DNA of 64,000 bases from Shimia marina (GCF_001458175.1 NZ_CYPW01000006.1:232285-296284); one strand, 5' to 3'; shown: positions 18,108 to 28,225, counted from the stretch's first letter. Numbers and translations: made by a program. Notes: generated by a model from the letters alone, not told the origin.

Positions 18108-18686
18108 ATGGCCAAAGCAGTTCAACAACGCACATTAAAAACCCGCACCAAGCTTTTGGACGCGGCCACCGCTGTCATCGCAGAGGGCGGATATGAAGCA
18201 CTCAGGGTGGAGGACGTGGTAAAACGTGCAGGCGTCGCCAAAGGCACGTTTTTTGCGCATTTCAAAGACAAAGACGCTTTGATGGACCACCTAATTGGCA
18301 AAGAGATCGACCGCCATCTGGATCAGATCGCAGCCCTGCCTGCACCCCGCACAAGTGCCGAGATGACCGATGCCCTAATGCCGCTTGCTGCTTTCATGAG
18401 CTGCGAGCGCTATGTGTTTGATGTGATTTTGCGCCATTCAGGGGCGGCCGCGCAGCGAGAGATCGGGCCCATCGCCATGACCTTCGGGCGCCATGAGCAG
18501 GTGGTGACAGACTGGCTCGCGCAGCGGCCTTTCCGCACGGATATTTCAGCTCAGCTGCAGGCAGAGGGCGTGCAGGCCTTTGCCATACAGGCGATTTCCC
18601 TGATGTTTTGCAGCCTACACAACAGTCTCTCGATCAGAGAGCGTTTGCAAGTCTATCTGGCGGCGTGGCTGACGCCCCAAAGCTGA
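18108..18686 (+). CDS. TetR/AcrR family transcriptional regulator
   Basis: Repressor of 192 aa. The N-terminal helix-turn-helix is typical: TKLLDAATAVIAEGGYEALR, then VEDVVKRAGVAKGTFFAHFKDKDAL (about residues 14-60). The C-terminal two thirds form the helical ligand-binding domain with no close motif. AGGTGAT precedes the ATG. It is divergent from a flavodoxin-fold oxidoreductase gene and very probably controls itself and that gene through the three operators between them. The inducer cannot be read from the sequence. Confidence 0.93.
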   Translation: MAKAVQQRTLKTRTKLLDAATAVIAEGGYEALRVEDVVKRAGVAKGTFFAHFKDKDALMDHLIGKEIDRHLDQIAALPAPRTSAEMTDALMPLAAFMSCERYVFDVILRHSGAAAQREIGPIAMTFGRHEQVVTDWLAQRPFRTDISAQLQAEGVQAFAIQAISLMFCSLHNSLSIRERLQVYLAAWLTPQS

Positions 18687-18703
18687 TCGGAGCGCGAGCG
18701 CGC

Positions 18704-19030
18704 TTAGCCGCCCCGCACCAGATCATCTTCTTCATCTGAAAGCGACAGGCCCAATGCCTCCATACCGTTTTCCAGATGGTCGGACAGATGCGGCGAGCCC
18801 AGCAGGTAATCAGCGGTGGGGACTGTGTTTTCAGTCTTTGCCGTCATCAAAGCTTCACCGATGTCATCCACCGTGAAGCTGTCGCGACCGATCCACATCA
18901 CCGCCACAAGGCTGGCCTGCTCGTCTTCGTTCAAACGGTCAATAAAGGCCCGCAACTCGCCTTCGGCTCGGTCGAGTTCACGCGCCATCAGCACAACCTG
19001 CGCCACTTTCCATGCAGAAATCTCAAGCAT
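18704..19030 (-). CDS. DUF3775 domain-containing protein
   Basis: Small acidic protein of 108 aa in the DUF3775 family, uncharacterised and common in alphaproteobacteria. The N-terminus MLEISAWKVAQVVLMARELD and the middle DEQASLVAVMWIGRDSF are the family's recognisable parts, and the C-terminus ends in acidic SDEEDDLV. The frame is open further upstream, but GGGAGA seven bases before the ATG at 19030 supports this start. It ends 18 bp from the convergent TetR gene. No function is known. Confidence 0.8.
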   Translation of the reverse strand: MLEISAWKVAQVVLMARELDRAEGELRAFIDRLNEDEQASLVAVMWIGRDSFTVDDIGEALMTAKTENTVPTADYLLGSPHLSDHLENGMEALGLSLSDEEDDLVRGG

Positions 19031-19164
19031 TTCGCGTCTCCCTTTGTCTGCACCACTGTCCCAAGCAGACTGCACCGCGTCTTTGACATGGCGCAAACTG
19101 TTTTCAAGCAAGACGGACAGGCTCCCGTGGTATGGGATGCACAGCAAGCTGTGCTTCCATCCCT

Positions 19165-19235
19165 TGGGCACGGCTCAAGGCTCTGCCTTGAGCCTGCGGG
19201 GCTGCGCCCCGCCCACAAGCGGCAACCGCCAATGG
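19165..19235. repeat. REP-like hairpin module, copy 1
   Basis: A perfect 10-bp stem GGCTCAAGGC/GCCTTGAGCC with loop TCT lies at 19172-19194 and is followed by a second G/C hairpin (GCGGGGC/GCCCCGC). The same 10-bp stem, with loop ATG and a similar downstream G/C hairpin, recurs at 24126-24148. It fills the 228-bp gap upstream of the DUF3775 gene and behind rmuC. Confidence 0.75.
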
Positions 19236-19258
19236 CCTAACCCCGCTCCGGTCGCCGG

Positions 19259-20581
19259 TCAGCTTTCCGGTTTGCTCAGCGGCACAACTTTATTGTCCTC
19301 CGGCTGGGCAATCTCTTCAAAATCAAAGTTGTCCAACCGGCGTGCGCGTCGTCCGGCCTTATCCGCGCTGATCTTGATTTCACTGATATCCTTGGCGGCC
19401 TGACCAAAGTGGCGATCGAGATTGTCCACCCGCGTGCCCAGCCGCTCCACATCCGCGTAGAGCAGGCCCAGCTCGCGGCGAATGGCCCCAGCCTGTTCGC
19501 GCATCCGGGCATCTTTGAGAATGGCACGCATGGTGTTGAGCGTCGCCATGCAGGTGGTGGGGGAGACAATCCACACCCGCGCGGCAAAACCCTCGCGCAC
19601 CAGATCCGGGAATTTGGCATGCAGCTCCGCATAGACCGCCTCCGAGGGCAGGAACATCAGAGCCCCATCGGCGGTTTCCCCTTCGATGATGTATTTCTCA
19701 GAAATATCCTTGATGTGTTTGCGCACCGAGGTTTTGAACATCTGAATGCCCGCCTTCAGCGCGGCCTCGGTTTCAGACGACAGCATGGCCTCATAAGCTT
19801 CCAACGGGAATTTGCTGTCGATCACAATGGGGCCGGGGGGATTGGGCAGGTGGATCAGGCAATCCGCCCGTTTGCCATTGGAGAGTGTCTGTTGCAGCGC
19901 ATAGCTGTCGCTGGGCAGCGCTTTGGAGACGATATCGGTGAGCTGAATCTCCCCAAAGGCCCCGCGCGTCTGTTTGTTGGACAGGATATCCTGCAAGCTC
20001 AGCACATCCCCGGAGAGCCGCGTGATGTTTTCCTGGGCCTTGTCGATGGTCTGCAACCGCTCCTGCAACTGGGTGAGTGAGGTCGCCGTCTGTTTGGCGT
20101 TGCCCATCAGCGAGGTGTTGAGCTTCTCCTGCATCTCATTCAGCGCCGTGCCGGTGCGCATCTGCATATTGGAGAGGTTCTCCTGCATCTGCAGCTGTTG
20201 CACCGCCAGCGTGTCGGCCATCTTCTGCTGCATGGAGGCCAGATTTTCGCCTGTGCTGCGCTGCACCTTGGCGAGGTTTTCATGCAGGTTGACCTGCACC
20301 TCTCCGAGCCGCTGCTCCATCAAGGTGGCAATCTGGCTTTGGGATTGGGCCTGCGCGCGCAGACCGCCATCCAGCTGCGCCTGCCCGGTGGCGAGCTGAT
20401 CCACCCGCTGTGCCATCTGCCCCATATGCTGGGCAATGAAGGCCTCCGTCTGTGCCGCCCGCGCCTGCGCTGTGGCGCGCAGCATCACAAACAGCAACAG
20501 CACCGCCAGCCCCAGGCCCCCCAATACATAGAGCGTTGCCGTTTCCATATTGGCCAAGGCCAGATCCATACCGTCCATCAT
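19259..20581 (-). CDS. rmuC: DNA recombination protein RmuC
   Basis: RmuC family protein of 440 aa, proposed from E. coli work to limit inversion-type rearrangements. One N-terminal membrane helix ([20 protein letters not shown]) is followed by a long coiled coil rich in Gln/Met (about residues 35-200). The nuclease-like RmuC domain (about 200-400) carries [40 protein letters not shown] and [12 protein letters not shown]. It overlaps the end of mutL by 4 bp, so the two DNA maintenance genes are co-expressed. The exact activity of RmuC proteins is not settled. Confidence 0.95.
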   Translation of the reverse strand: MMDGMDLALANMETATLYVLGGLGLAVLLLFVMLRATAQARAAQTEAFIAQHMGQMAQRVDQLATGQAQLDGGLRAQAQSQSQIATLMEQRLGEVQVNLHENLAKVQRSTGENLASMQQKMADTLAVQQLQMQENLSNMQMRTGTALNEMQEKLNTSLMGNAKQTATSLTQLQERLQTIDKAQENITRLSGDVLSLQDILSNKQTRGAFGEIQLTDIVSKALPSDSYALQQTLSNGKRADCLIHLPNPPGPIVIDSKFPLEAYEAMLSSETEAALKAGIQMFKTSVRKHIKDISEKYIIEGETADGALMFLPSEAVYAELHAKFPDLVREGFAARVWIVSPTTCMATLNTMRAILKDARMREQAGAIRRELGLLYADVERLGTRVDNLDRHFGQAAKDISEIKISADKAGRRARRLDNFDFEEIAQPEDNKVVPLSKPES

Positions 20582-22521
20582 GTCCGCCCAAACAGCCGTT
20601 CAATATCGGCCAGTTTCAATTCCACATAGGTTGGCCGCCCGTGATTGCATTGCCCGGAATGCGGCGTGGCCTCCATCTCGCGCAACAGCGCGTTCATCTC
20701 TTCGGCGCGCATGCGCCGCCCTGAGCGGATCGATCCATGGCAGGCCACCCGGCTTAAAATGGCCTCAAGCTTGGCCTGCACCAGCATGCTTTCGCCCGTG
20801 TCATCCAGCTCATCCAGAATATCGAGCACCATGGCCCGCGCATTGACTTCGCCCAGCAGCGCCGGGGTTTCCCGCACGGCCACAGCCCCACCGCCGAAGG
20901 CCTCAATCGTCAAGCCAAGGCTGGAGAGCGGTTCGGCCACACTCATGATCCGGGCACAGTCGTCCTCAGAGAGTTCCACGATTTCCGGGATCAACAAAGC
21001 CTGCGCCGCCACGCCGTTTTCGGCCATCTGACGTTTGAGTTTTTCATAGACCAGACGCTCATGAGCCGCATGCTGATCAACAATCACCATGCCGGTCTCT
21101 GTTTGCGCGACGATATAGTTCTCATGCACCTGCGCCCGCGCCGCACCCAGCGGCAGACCTTCGGTCGCAGCAGCCTGCGACAGCGCGGTGGTGTCATCGG
21201 GGAAGGGCTCCACCCGCGCAGAATAGGCCTCGGTCAACTCGGAAAAACCTGTTTCCGACGGTGAGGAGCCAGAGGGGGAGGGCGTAAATGCAGGGGCCTG
21301 CGCCTGATAGGCAGCCGTGCGTGCGCCAAGGCTTGGGCGGTCCATCTGATAAACCCGCGCCTGTCCATCGGGGGGCGCAACCGACGCAGCACCCAGCGCG
21401 CCAAGCGGTTCGGGGCGAAAGGCATTGAGGGTGGAATTGGCCACCGTGGTGGAGGCGCGATGGCCCGCTTCCGCCAGCGCATGGCGCAGGCTGGAGACAA
21501 TCAGCCCCCGCGCCAGCCCCGGATCGCGAAACCGCACCTCACTCTTGGCCGGGTGCACGTTCACATCCACCAGATGCGGATCACAATCAATGAACAGCGC
21601 CGCCGCCGGGTGGCGGTCACGGCTGAGATAATCAAAATAGGCTCCGCGCAGCGCGCCAACCAGCAGTTTGTCCTTCACCGGGCGGCCGTTCACAAACAGA
21701 TATTGGGCCACAGAAGAGCCGCGCGAATAGGTGGGCAGCGCGGCATAGCCGATCAGGCGCAGCCCTTCGCGCTCTGCATCAATTTTCAGCGCGTTTTCGG
21801 CAAACTCTTTACCCAGAATCCGCGCCAGCCGCCCATGCAGGGCATCAAACAGATCGCCACTTTCCGCCTCGGCCCGAAAGGTGACACGCCCTTCGCCGCC
21901 ACCGGTCACATCGCGCAGAGTGAAGCCAATAAAGGGTTCCGCCATGGCGAGGCGTTTGACCACATCGGTGATCGCCTGCGCCTCTGCACGGTCGCTGCGC
22001 ATGAATTTCAGACGGGCGGGCGTGGCATAAAACAGATCCCGCAGCTCGACGATGGTGCCGCCCGACAGGGCAGCAGGTTTCACCGGCCCCATCTGGCCGC
22101 CTTCGACTGCGATGCTGGCCGCCGCGGCGCGGCCGACACGCGAAGTGATGCTCAGACGCCCCACCGCCCCCAGCGAGGGCAGAGCCTCCCCGCGAAAGCC
22201 AAAGGTGTGGATGTCCAGAAGATCGCTGCCATCAATTTTGGACGTAGCGTGGCGCGATAGCGCCAGAGGCAGCTGCGCTTCGGTGATGCCACAGCCATCA
22301 TCGGTGATGCGAATGAGGGTCTTGCCCCCATCTGCATAGGCAATTTCAATCCGTCGGCCGCCCGCATCAATAGCGTTTTCCACCAGCTCTTTCACGGCGG
22401 ATGCAGGGCGTTCGACCACCTCTCCTGCCGCAATTCTATTGATCGCCGCATCGTCCAATTGACGAATGACGGGCTGATCCGCTTGGGGCGGGGCGCTTAT
22501 ATTGGGGTTATCCACAGGCAT
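20578..22521 (-). CDS. mutL: DNA mismatch repair protein MutL (endonuclease type)
   Basis: Mismatch repair ATPase, 647 aa. The N-terminal GHKL ATPase shows [27 protein letters not shown] and [14 protein letters not shown]. The C-terminal part has [12 protein letters not shown] around residue 480, which fits the DQHA(X)2E(X)4E endonuclease motif, plus ACHGSIRSG and [10 protein letters not shown], the zinc-site motifs of nicking MutL proteins. This agrees with alphaproteobacteria lacking MutH. The ATG at 22521 gives MPVDNPN; there is no strong ribosome binding site, but the frame upstream does not resemble MutL. It is co-transcribed with rmuC. Confidence 0.96.
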   Translation of the reverse strand: MPVDNPNISAPPQADQPVIRQLDDAAINRIAAGEVVERPASAVKELVENAIDAGGRRIEIAYADGGKTLIRITDDGCGITEAQLPLALSRHATSKIDGSDLLDIHTFGFRGEALPSLGAVGRLSITSRVGRAAAASIAVEGGQMGPVKPAALSGGTIVELRDLFYATPARLKFMRSDRAEAQAITDVVKRLAMAEPFIGFTLRDVTGGGEGRVTFRAEAESGDLFDALHGRLARILGKEFAENALKIDAEREGLRLIGYAALPTYSRGSSVAQYLFVNGRPVKDKLLVGALRGAYFDYLSRDRHPAAALFIDCDPHLVDVNVHPAKSEVRFRDPGLARGLIVSSLRHALAEAGHRASTTVANSTLNAFRPEPLGALGAASVAPPDGQARVYQMDRPSLGARTAAYQAQAPAFTPSPSGSSPSETGFSELTEAYSARVEPFPDDTTALSQAAATEGLPLGAARAQVHENYIVAQTETGMVIVDQHAAHERLVYEKLKRQMAENGVAAQALLIPEIVELSEDDCARIMSVAEPLSSLGLTIEAFGGGAVAVRETPALLGEVNARAMVLDILDELDDTGESMLVQAKLEAILSRVACHGSIRSGRRMRAEEMNALLREMEATPHSGQCNHGRPTYVELKLADIERLFGRT

Positions 22522-22681
22522 GAGACGAAATCTAGCATGTTCCTGTTTGATTCTACCACCGCCATTGCCGGTGTACGGTGCTAAGACACCTCGAAAAATC
22601 CACCCTTTCGCACACAGTTCAGCGCAGTTTCGCTGGACAGGACAAAAGGCCTTCCCCATAATTTGATCAAATTATGACGAC

Positions 22682-22698
22682 GCGGGGCATTGCCCCGC
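22682..22698. other. small hairpin just ahead of the aminotransferase ribosome binding site
   Basis: GCGGGGCA/TGCCCCGC forms a 7-8 bp stem ending only a few bases before the AAGGGAG ribosome binding site of the gene starting at 22717. It may be a remnant of the same G/C palindrome family or affect translation; no T-tract follows, so it is not a classical terminator. Confidence 0.4.
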
Positions 22699-22716
22699 CA
22701 CCAAGGGAGCCCACCG

Positions 22717-24069
22717 ATGAAAGACGACAACTTCCTCAAGGAAAACAACGCCCGCCACCTCTGGCATCCGATGGGCGCGCCCGCCGATTCGCACAGCACA
22801 CCACCAAAGATCATCAAGACCGCTGAAGGGGTGAACATCACCGATATTGACGGGCATTCTGCCGTGGACGCCGTGGGCGGCCTTTGGTGTGTGAACCTCG
22901 GCTATTCCAATGATGTGGTGAAAGAGGCAATTGCCAAGCAGCTCTATGATCTGCCGTATTATTCCGCTTTCGCCGGCAGCTCCAACCCGGCGGCCATTGA
23001 GGCCTCTTACGCGGTGCGGGAGTTTTTCGTCAAGGACGGCATGACGCGGGTGTTTTTCACCTCTGGTGGGTCCGATTCCGTGGAAACCGCCCTGCGGCTG
23101 GCGCGCCAATATCATCGCCTGCGTGGAGAACCGACCCGCACCAAATTCCTCAGCCTGAAGAAAGGCTATCACGGCACGCATTTTGGCGGGGCCAGTGTCA
23201 ATGGTAACAACCGCTTCCGCATCAACTATGAGCCACTGCTGCCCGGCTGTTTCCACCTGCCCTCCCCCTACAGCTATCGCAATCCGTTTCACGAAACCGA
23301 TCCGGCACAGCTTGCACAAAACATTGCCGCCGCCTTTGAGGATGAGATTGCCTTCCAGGGGGCCAACACCATTGCGGCCTTCATCATGGAGCCGATTCAA
23401 GGCGCAGGTGGGGTGATCGTGCCGGATGCCTCTTTCATGAAGCTCATGCGCGAGATCTGTGACCGCCACGGCATTCTGATGATTTCAGATGAGGTGATCA
23501 CCGGTTTTGGCCGCACCGGGGATTGGTCCGGGGCACGGCACTGGGGTGTGAAACCTGACATGATGACCACGGCCAAGGGCATCACCTCGGGCTATTTCCC
23601 GGTGGGCGCCTGTTTGATGAATGACAAAGTGGCAGATGTGTTTGAAAACGACACCTCTGGCGAAGCCGGCATTTTCCATGGCTATACCTATTCTGCCCAT
23701 CCGGTGGGATCCGCCGCCGTGGTCGCCTGTCTGGCAGAGACCCAGCGCCTGGATCTGAAAACCAATGCGGCCGCGCGCGGCACGCAGCTTTATGAGGGGG
23801 TTCTGAAGCTGGCAGAAAAATATGACATCATCGGGGATGTGCGCGGGGGCCATGGCCTCATGACAGGCATTGAGCTGGTCTCTGACAAAGGCGCCAAAAC
23901 GCCCATGGACATGGCCACCATGAAGAAGATCCATGAGACCGCCTATCAGGCTGGTGCCATGGTGCGTCTGGGCATGCATAATATTCTGATGTCGCCCCCG
24001 CTGACCATTTCCAAAGGCGAAGTGGACACAATTCTCAGCGCGCTGGACGCAGGTTTCGCCGCCGCCTGA
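22717..24069 (+). CDS. class III pyridoxal-phosphate aminotransferase
   Basis: PLP-dependent omega-aminotransferase of 450 aa, fold type I class III. Catalytic features: FTSGGSDSVETALRLAR (about residues 114-130), the cofactor Asp in MISDEVITGFGRTG (D258), and the Schiff-base Lys in TTAKGITSGYFPVGA (K287). AAGGGAG lies eight bases ahead of the ATG. Overall it resembles taurine, beta-alanine or putrescine/pyruvate transaminases, but substrate cannot be fixed by eye. It is a single gene with hairpins downstream. Rhodobacteraceae carry many paralogues of this class, so a specific name would be a guess. Confidence 0.9.
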   Translation: MKDDNFLKENNARHLWHPMGAPADSHSTPPKIIKTAEGVNITDIDGHSAVDAVGGLWCVNLGYSNDVVKEAIAKQLYDLPYYSAFAGSSNPAAIEASYAVREFFVKDGMTRVFFTSGGSDSVETALRLARQYHRLRGEPTRTKFLSLKKGYHGTHFGGASVNGNNRFRINYEPLLPGCFHLPSPYSYRNPFHETDPAQLAQNIAAAFEDEIAFQGANTIAAFIMEPIQGAGGVIVPDASFMKLMREICDRHGILMISDEVITGFGRTGDWSGARHWGVKPDMMTTAKGITSGYFPVGACLMNDKVADVFENDTSGEAGIFHGYTYSAHPVGSAAVVACLAETQRLDLKTNAAARGTQLYEGVLKLAEKYDIIGDVRGGHGLMTGIELVSDKGAKTPMDMATMKKIHETAYQAGAMVRLGMHNILMSPPLTISKGEVDTILSALDAGFAAA

Positions 24070-24082
24070 CAAAAGCTCCCGC

Positions 24083-24117
24083 CATCCGGAAGCGGCCCTT
24101 CGGGGCCGCACCGGATG
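24083..24117. terminator. hairpin behind the aminotransferase gene
   Basis: A nested perfect palindrome: outer stem CATCCGG/CCGGATG and inner stem GCGGCCC/GGGCCGC. It begins 14 bp after the stop codon. No long T-run follows, so it may act as an mRNA 3' end stabiliser or Rho-assisted terminator. Confidence 0.6.
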
Positions 24118-24183
24118 TTGGGCCCGGCTCAAGGCATGGCCTTGAGCCTGTTGCGCGCCGCGCAGCCATAACGCGCAACCACA
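24118..24183. repeat. REP-like hairpin module, copy 2
   Basis: TTGGGCCCGGCTCAAGGC opens the module. The stem GGCTCAAGGC/GCCTTGAGCC (24126-24148, loop ATG) is identical to the one at 19172-19194, and it is again followed by a G/C-rich second hairpin and a CGCAACC tract. Two copies 5 kb apart in the same window point to a dispersed genomic repeat. Confidence 0.75.
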
Positions 24184-24333
24184 CTGCGTCTCTCTTTCGC
24201 TGTGCGTTGCCGCCCCGCGGGAAACCCACAGAGCCAACTTGAGCAAACAGACGGGCCTGATCTCACAGAGAGGCTTTCTTATTCATTTTTTTGAATGTAT
24301 ATGTCGCGCACCGCCAGACCGCATGAGGCTTGC

Positions 24334-26082
24334 ATGACAGACCGCTCCAAAATCGCGCGCTATTTCCCGATCCTCGCTTGGGGGCGGACCTATACCAGAC
24401 CCACGTTGGAAGCGGATCTGCTCGCGGCGGTGATTGTCACCATCATGCTGATCCCACAGTCGCTGGCCTATGCGCTATTGGCAGGTTTGCCACCGGAAGT
24501 GGGGCTTTATGCCTCCATCCTGCCGCTTGTGGCCTATGCGATCTTTGGGACCTCTCGCGTGCTTGCGGTGGGGCCTGTGGCCGTGGTCTCGCTGATGACA
24601 GCGGCGGCTGTGGGCACCCTCAATCTGGACAGCACAACGGATTACATCGCTGCCGCCATCGCGCTGGCGTTTATTTCCGGGGTGATGCTGACAGGCATGG
24701 GCCTTCTACGCCTCGGTTTTCTGGCCAATTTCCTGTCACATCCAGTGATTGCAGGCTTTATCACCGCTTCCGGTATCCTCATTGCCACAAGTCAGCTCAA
24801 ACACATCTTTGGTGTCAGCGCACATGGCCATACCCTGCCAGAGCTGCTGATATCGCTGCTCGCGCATCTGCCAGAGATCAACCTCTACACCCTCCTGCTT
24901 GGCAGCACAGCAATGGGATTTCTGTTCTGGACCCGCAAAGGACTGAAACCGCTGCTCGCGCGTCTGGGGGTGCCCCCACGTCTTGCAGATGTGCTCACCA
25001 AAGCAGGCCCCGTGGCTGCGGTGGCCGCCACAACGCTGGCGGCATATGCTTTTGACCTTGGCGACAAAGGCGTCGCAATTGTGGGGGAGGTGCCCACCGG
25101 CCTGCCGCCGCTCACACTGCCAAGTTTTGCCCCCGGCCTCTGGTCTGATCTCTTTCTTGCGGCCATGTTGATCTCGATTATCGGCTTTGTGGAAAGTGTC
25201 TCCGTGGCGCAGACGCTGGCGGCCAAAAGACGTCAGCGCATTGACCCCGACCAGGAACTCATTGGCCTGGGCACCTCTAACATCGCCTCGGCCCTCTCAG
25301 GCGGATACCCGGTCACCGGTGGCTTTGCTCGATCGGTGGTGAACTTTGATGCCGGCGCACAAACTCCTGCGGCTGGCGCCTTTACCGCCATCGGCATCGC
25401 GCTCGCCGCAATGTTCCTCACGCCTCTGCTGTTCTTTCTGCCCAAGGCCACCCTTGCCGCAACCATCATCGTGGCCGTGCTGAGCCTTGTTGATCTCTCA
25501 ATTCTGCGTCACGCTTGGAGATATTCGCGGGTCGATTTTGCCGCCGTTGCCACCACCATTGCCCTGACGCTGGGATTGGGAGTGGAAGTGGGCGTCAGCG
25601 CGGGGGTCGTGCTGTCCATCGGGTTGCATCTTTACAAAACATCGCGCCCACATGTGGCCGAGGTAGGCTTGGTGCCCGGCACACAGCATTTCCGCAATAT
25701 TCTGCGTCACACTGTCAAAACCACGCCGCATCTCGTCTCTCTGCGGATTGACGAAAGCCTGTACTTCGCCAACGCCCGCTATCTGGAAGACTATGTCTAC
25801 GACCGGGTGGTCTGTGATCAGCCCATCACGGATGTCGTGCTGATGGCCTCTGCTGTGAACGAGATCGACCTGAGCGCGTTGGAAAGTCTGGAGGCGATCA
25901 ATACGCGCCTCAAAGAGATGAACATCCGGCTGCATTTCTCAGAGGTGAAGGGGCCGGTGATGGACCGTCTCAAACGCAGTCATTTTCTGGAAGAGCTGAG
26001 TGGCGACATCTTCCTGTCCCAATATGAGGCCTGGGACAGGTTGACGGCCCCAACAGAGCCCCCATCAAAGATCACGGCCTAA
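24334..26082 (+). CDS. SulP family inorganic anion transporter
   Basis: Integral membrane SLC26/SulP transporter of 582 aa. The signature after the first helices is present (DLLAAVIVTIMLIPQSLAYA, about residues 30-50), followed by GLPPEVGLYASILPL. About twelve hydrophobic segments run to residue 430, and a C-terminal STAS domain (about 455-565) contains LRIDESLYFANARYLEDYV and MASAVNEIDLSALESLE. The ATG at 24334 has GAGG five bases upstream and is preferred over the earlier in-frame starts. The likely cargo is sulfate, bicarbonate or another anion. No carbonic anhydrase gene, which would favour bicarbonate, is adjacent. Confidence 0.94.
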   Translation: MTDRSKIARYFPILAWGRTYTRPTLEADLLAAVIVTIMLIPQSLAYALLAGLPPEVGLYASILPLVAYAIFGTSRVLAVGPVAVVSLMTAAAVGTLNLDSTTDYIAAAIALAFISGVMLTGMGLLRLGFLANFLSHPVIAGFITASGILIATSQLKHIFGVSAHGHTLPELLISLLAHLPEINLYTLLLGSTAMGFLFWTRKGLKPLLARLGVPPRLADVLTKAGPVAAVAATTLAAYAFDLGDKGVAIVGEVPTGLPPLTLPSFAPGLWSDLFLAAMLISIIGFVESVSVAQTLAAKRRQRIDPDQELIGLGTSNIASALSGGYPVTGGFARSVVNFDAGAQTPAAGAFTAIGIALAAMFLTPLLFFLPKATLAATIIVAVLSLVDLSILRHAWRYSRVDFAAVATTIALTLGLGVEVGVSAGVVLSIGLHLYKTSRPHVAEVGLVPGTQHFRNILRHTVKTTPHLVSLRIDESLYFANARYLEDYVYDRVVCDQPITDVVLMASAVNEIDLSALESLEAINTRLKEMNIRLHFSEVKGPVMDRLKRSHFLEELSGDIFLSQYEAWDRLTAPTEPPSKITA

Positions 26083-26093
26083 GACGGTCGCTC

Positions 26094-27020
26094 TCACAGG
26101 GCAGGAGCACCGCTGCGATGACGATGTGGCGCGAAGCCTGCGGCCAAGGCAAGGATCACGCCGGAGACGGTGGCAATCATGCCCGCCGCGCTCACCGCGT
26201 GGTCATAGCCGAGCCATAGGGGACCATAGCCGGCAAACACATATCCCAGCACGGCAGACAGCACCGCAAACACCACGCTCCACCCAATCTGCACCTCCAG
26301 ACGGTTGGTCATCAGCCGCGCGGCGGCAGGCGGGCAAATGAACATGGCGATCACGATGATAGAGCCCACCGCATCAAATGCCGCCACCGCGGCCAAGGCT
26401 GAGACGATCACCACAGCAATACCCAAGCCCGTCGTGTGCATCCCAAGAGACTGCGCAAAGCCTTCATCAAATGTGGACACCACCAAGGGCCGCCACGCGA
26501 TCCACAGGAAGGCCATCACACCGAGAGTGGCCACGGCAACACGCCCGAGCTCCGGCGGCAGACCCGACAGGGCCACAGGATCCAGCACACTCGCCCACCC
26601 TGAAGCCTCCAGCCAGATCAGGCTTTCCAGATTGCCGTAGAGTGCATGTTCCACATCCAGATGTACGCCAGAGGTGTCGCTCTGCTCCAGAAGCAGAACA
26701 CCGGCGGCAAACAGCGTGGTGAATGTGAGCCCCATCGCGGCGCCCGGCTCGATATTGCCCAATCGGCGGATGGCTTCGATCATCAAAACGGCCACCACGG
26801 CCGCGCCCGCAGCGCCCAGCATCATCGGGACGGCTGCGACAATTCCTGTGAGCAGGAAAGCCACGACAATGCCGGGAAGAACCACGTGGGAGATCGCGTC
26901 TCCAATCAGCGCCTGCCTGCGCAGGAGCAGGAAGTTCCCCGGCAGCGCACAGGCCACAGCGGCCAAAATCCCAATCAACAAGGGCGTCAGGGAAAGGGGG
27001 ACAAACTCTTCACCACTCAC
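26094..27020 (-). CDS. metal ABC transporter permease (second subunit)
   Basis: Integral membrane protein of 308 aa in the ABC-3 permease family (MntC/MntD/ZnuB/SitD type). Seven to nine hydrophobic segments are evident, with the family hallmark LLRRQALIGDAISHVVLPGIV near residue 32 and TFDEGFAQSLGMHT near 180. It starts with GTG in a GTGA overlap with the preceding permease gene, so the two are coupled. It is the last gene of a four-gene importer operon. Manganese is the likeliest metal from the binding-protein ligand set, with iron or zinc as alternatives. Confidence 0.93.
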   Translation of the reverse strand: MSGEEFVPLSLTPLLIGILAAVACALPGNFLLLRRQALIGDAISHVVLPGIVVAFLLTGIVAAVPMMLGAAGAAVVAVLMIEAIRRLGNIEPGAAMGLTFTTLFAAGVLLLEQSDTSGVHLDVEHALYGNLESLIWLEASGWASVLDPVALSGLPPELGRVAVATLGVMAFLWIAWRPLVVSTFDEGFAQSLGMHTTGLGIAVVIVSALAAVAAFDAVGSIIVIAMFICPPAAARLMTNRLEVQIGWSVVFAVLSAVLGYVFAGYGPLWLGYDHAVSAAGMIATVSGVILALAAGFAPHRHRSGAPAL

Positions 27021-28222
27021 GGTGTCACCTCTCTCGGGCCGCCCATACGGCGGTCGATTTCTTGGATTTGGTCCGGGGTCAGGACCGTTTCGATATCGCG
27101 CAGCCCATCATAGAGCGCGGCTGCGCTTTCGAAGGCCTGATCGCGGCGCACCAGCTGCCAGCGGGTTTCGTCGCGCAGCGCTTTGGCGGCACGCGCTTTG
27201 CCGATATCGGTTGGCACCCCATCGGCATGGGCCAACCCACTGCGCCGCAGCAACCGCATTGTATAGGCCTCATAAATGGGCTGCCCCTGTGCAAGCGCAA
27301 GGAGGCCCTGACGCAGATGCACCCGACGCTGAAACCGGCGATGACGGATCACCGCTGCCAAAACGCCGCGACGTGGCGCCAGCAACAGCGACAGCACAAA
27401 CAGAGCAAAGCTTGTCAACACAATGATGGGGCCAGTTGGCAGCGCAGGCGCACTGGCAGATACGGCCGCGCCGATCCATGAGGCCACCCCACCACACAGC
27501 CCTGACACCAGCACCATATGATCCGTACGATCGGTCCAGAACCGGGCGGAGACCGGGGGAATGATCAGCATCGCCACAATCAGAATAAGGCCAACGATTT
27601 TCAGACCAATCACTGTTACGGCCAAGGCAAGCGCCATAATGGCGAGATCCATACGCGCAACATTGATGCCCCGCGCCGCTGCATATTCCGGATCAAAGGC
27701 CAGCAGGGTCATGGGACGGCGCAAAATCACAACGGCGACCAGCGTCAGAGCACCGCCCACAGCAATCACCAGCGCCTCGTTGAACAACATGCCCGCAGTG
27801 GCACCCAGCAGAAAGCCTTCCAAACCGGCTGCACGCCCGGATCCCAGACTTTGGATCACCGTCAGCAGGACAATGCCAAACCCAAAGAAGACCGACAGCA
27901 CAGCGCCGATGGCGGCATCTTCGGACAGGCGGGTGTGTCGCGTCAGCCAGTTCACACACAAGAGCCCAATCCAAGACGATATGGCGGCCCCCAGCAGCAG
28001 ACCGGGCAAAGAGCGCCCATCGCCGCCCAGCAAGACCATCAGGATGAAGGCCAGCCCCACACCCGGTAGGGTGGCATGGCTGATGGCGTCGCTGACCAGC
28101 GCACGCTTGCGTAGGTAGAGGAACGTGCCTGTCACCCCTGCGGCAATGCCCAGCAGGGTCGCACCAATGGTCACCAGCGTGGCATTATAGCCAAGCTGTA
28201 GCGTCAGAGCACTCCACAACAT
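27017..28222 (-). CDS. metal ABC transporter permease with DtxR-like C-terminal tail
   Basis: First permease of the importer, 401 aa, about 100 residues longer than its partner. Residues 1-285 are the ABC-3 membrane domain, with the hallmark LYLRKRALVSDAISHATLPGVG near residue 36. The extra tail (about 290-401) is soluble and charged. It looks like a winged-helix/DtxR-type segment: LRRSGLAHADGVPTDIGKAR, DETRWQLVRRDQAF and the end LTPDQIQEIDRRMGGP. Such fusions occur in some Mn/Fe permeases and might sense metal at the transporter; this is inference. The gene lies 3 bp after the ATPase gene and overlaps the next by 4 bp. Confidence 0.9.
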   Translation of the reverse strand: MLWSALTLQLGYNATLVTIGATLLGIAAGVTGTFLYLRKRALVSDAISHATLPGVGLAFILMVLLGGDGRSLPGLLLGAAISSWIGLLCVNWLTRHTRLSEDAAIGAVLSVFFGFGIVLLTVIQSLGSGRAAGLEGFLLGATAGMLFNEALVIAVGGALTLVAVVILRRPMTLLAFDPEYAAARGINVARMDLAIMALALAVTVIGLKIVGLILIVAMLIIPPVSARFWTDRTDHMVLVSGLCGGVASWIGAAVSASAPALPTGPIIVLTSFALFVLSLLLAPRRGVLAAVIRHRRFQRRVHLRQGLLALAQGQPIYEAYTMRLLRRSGLAHADGVPTDIGKARAAKALRDETRWQLVRRDQAFESAAALYDGLRDIETVLTPDQIQEIDRRMGGPREVTP

Positions 28223-28225
28223 CGC

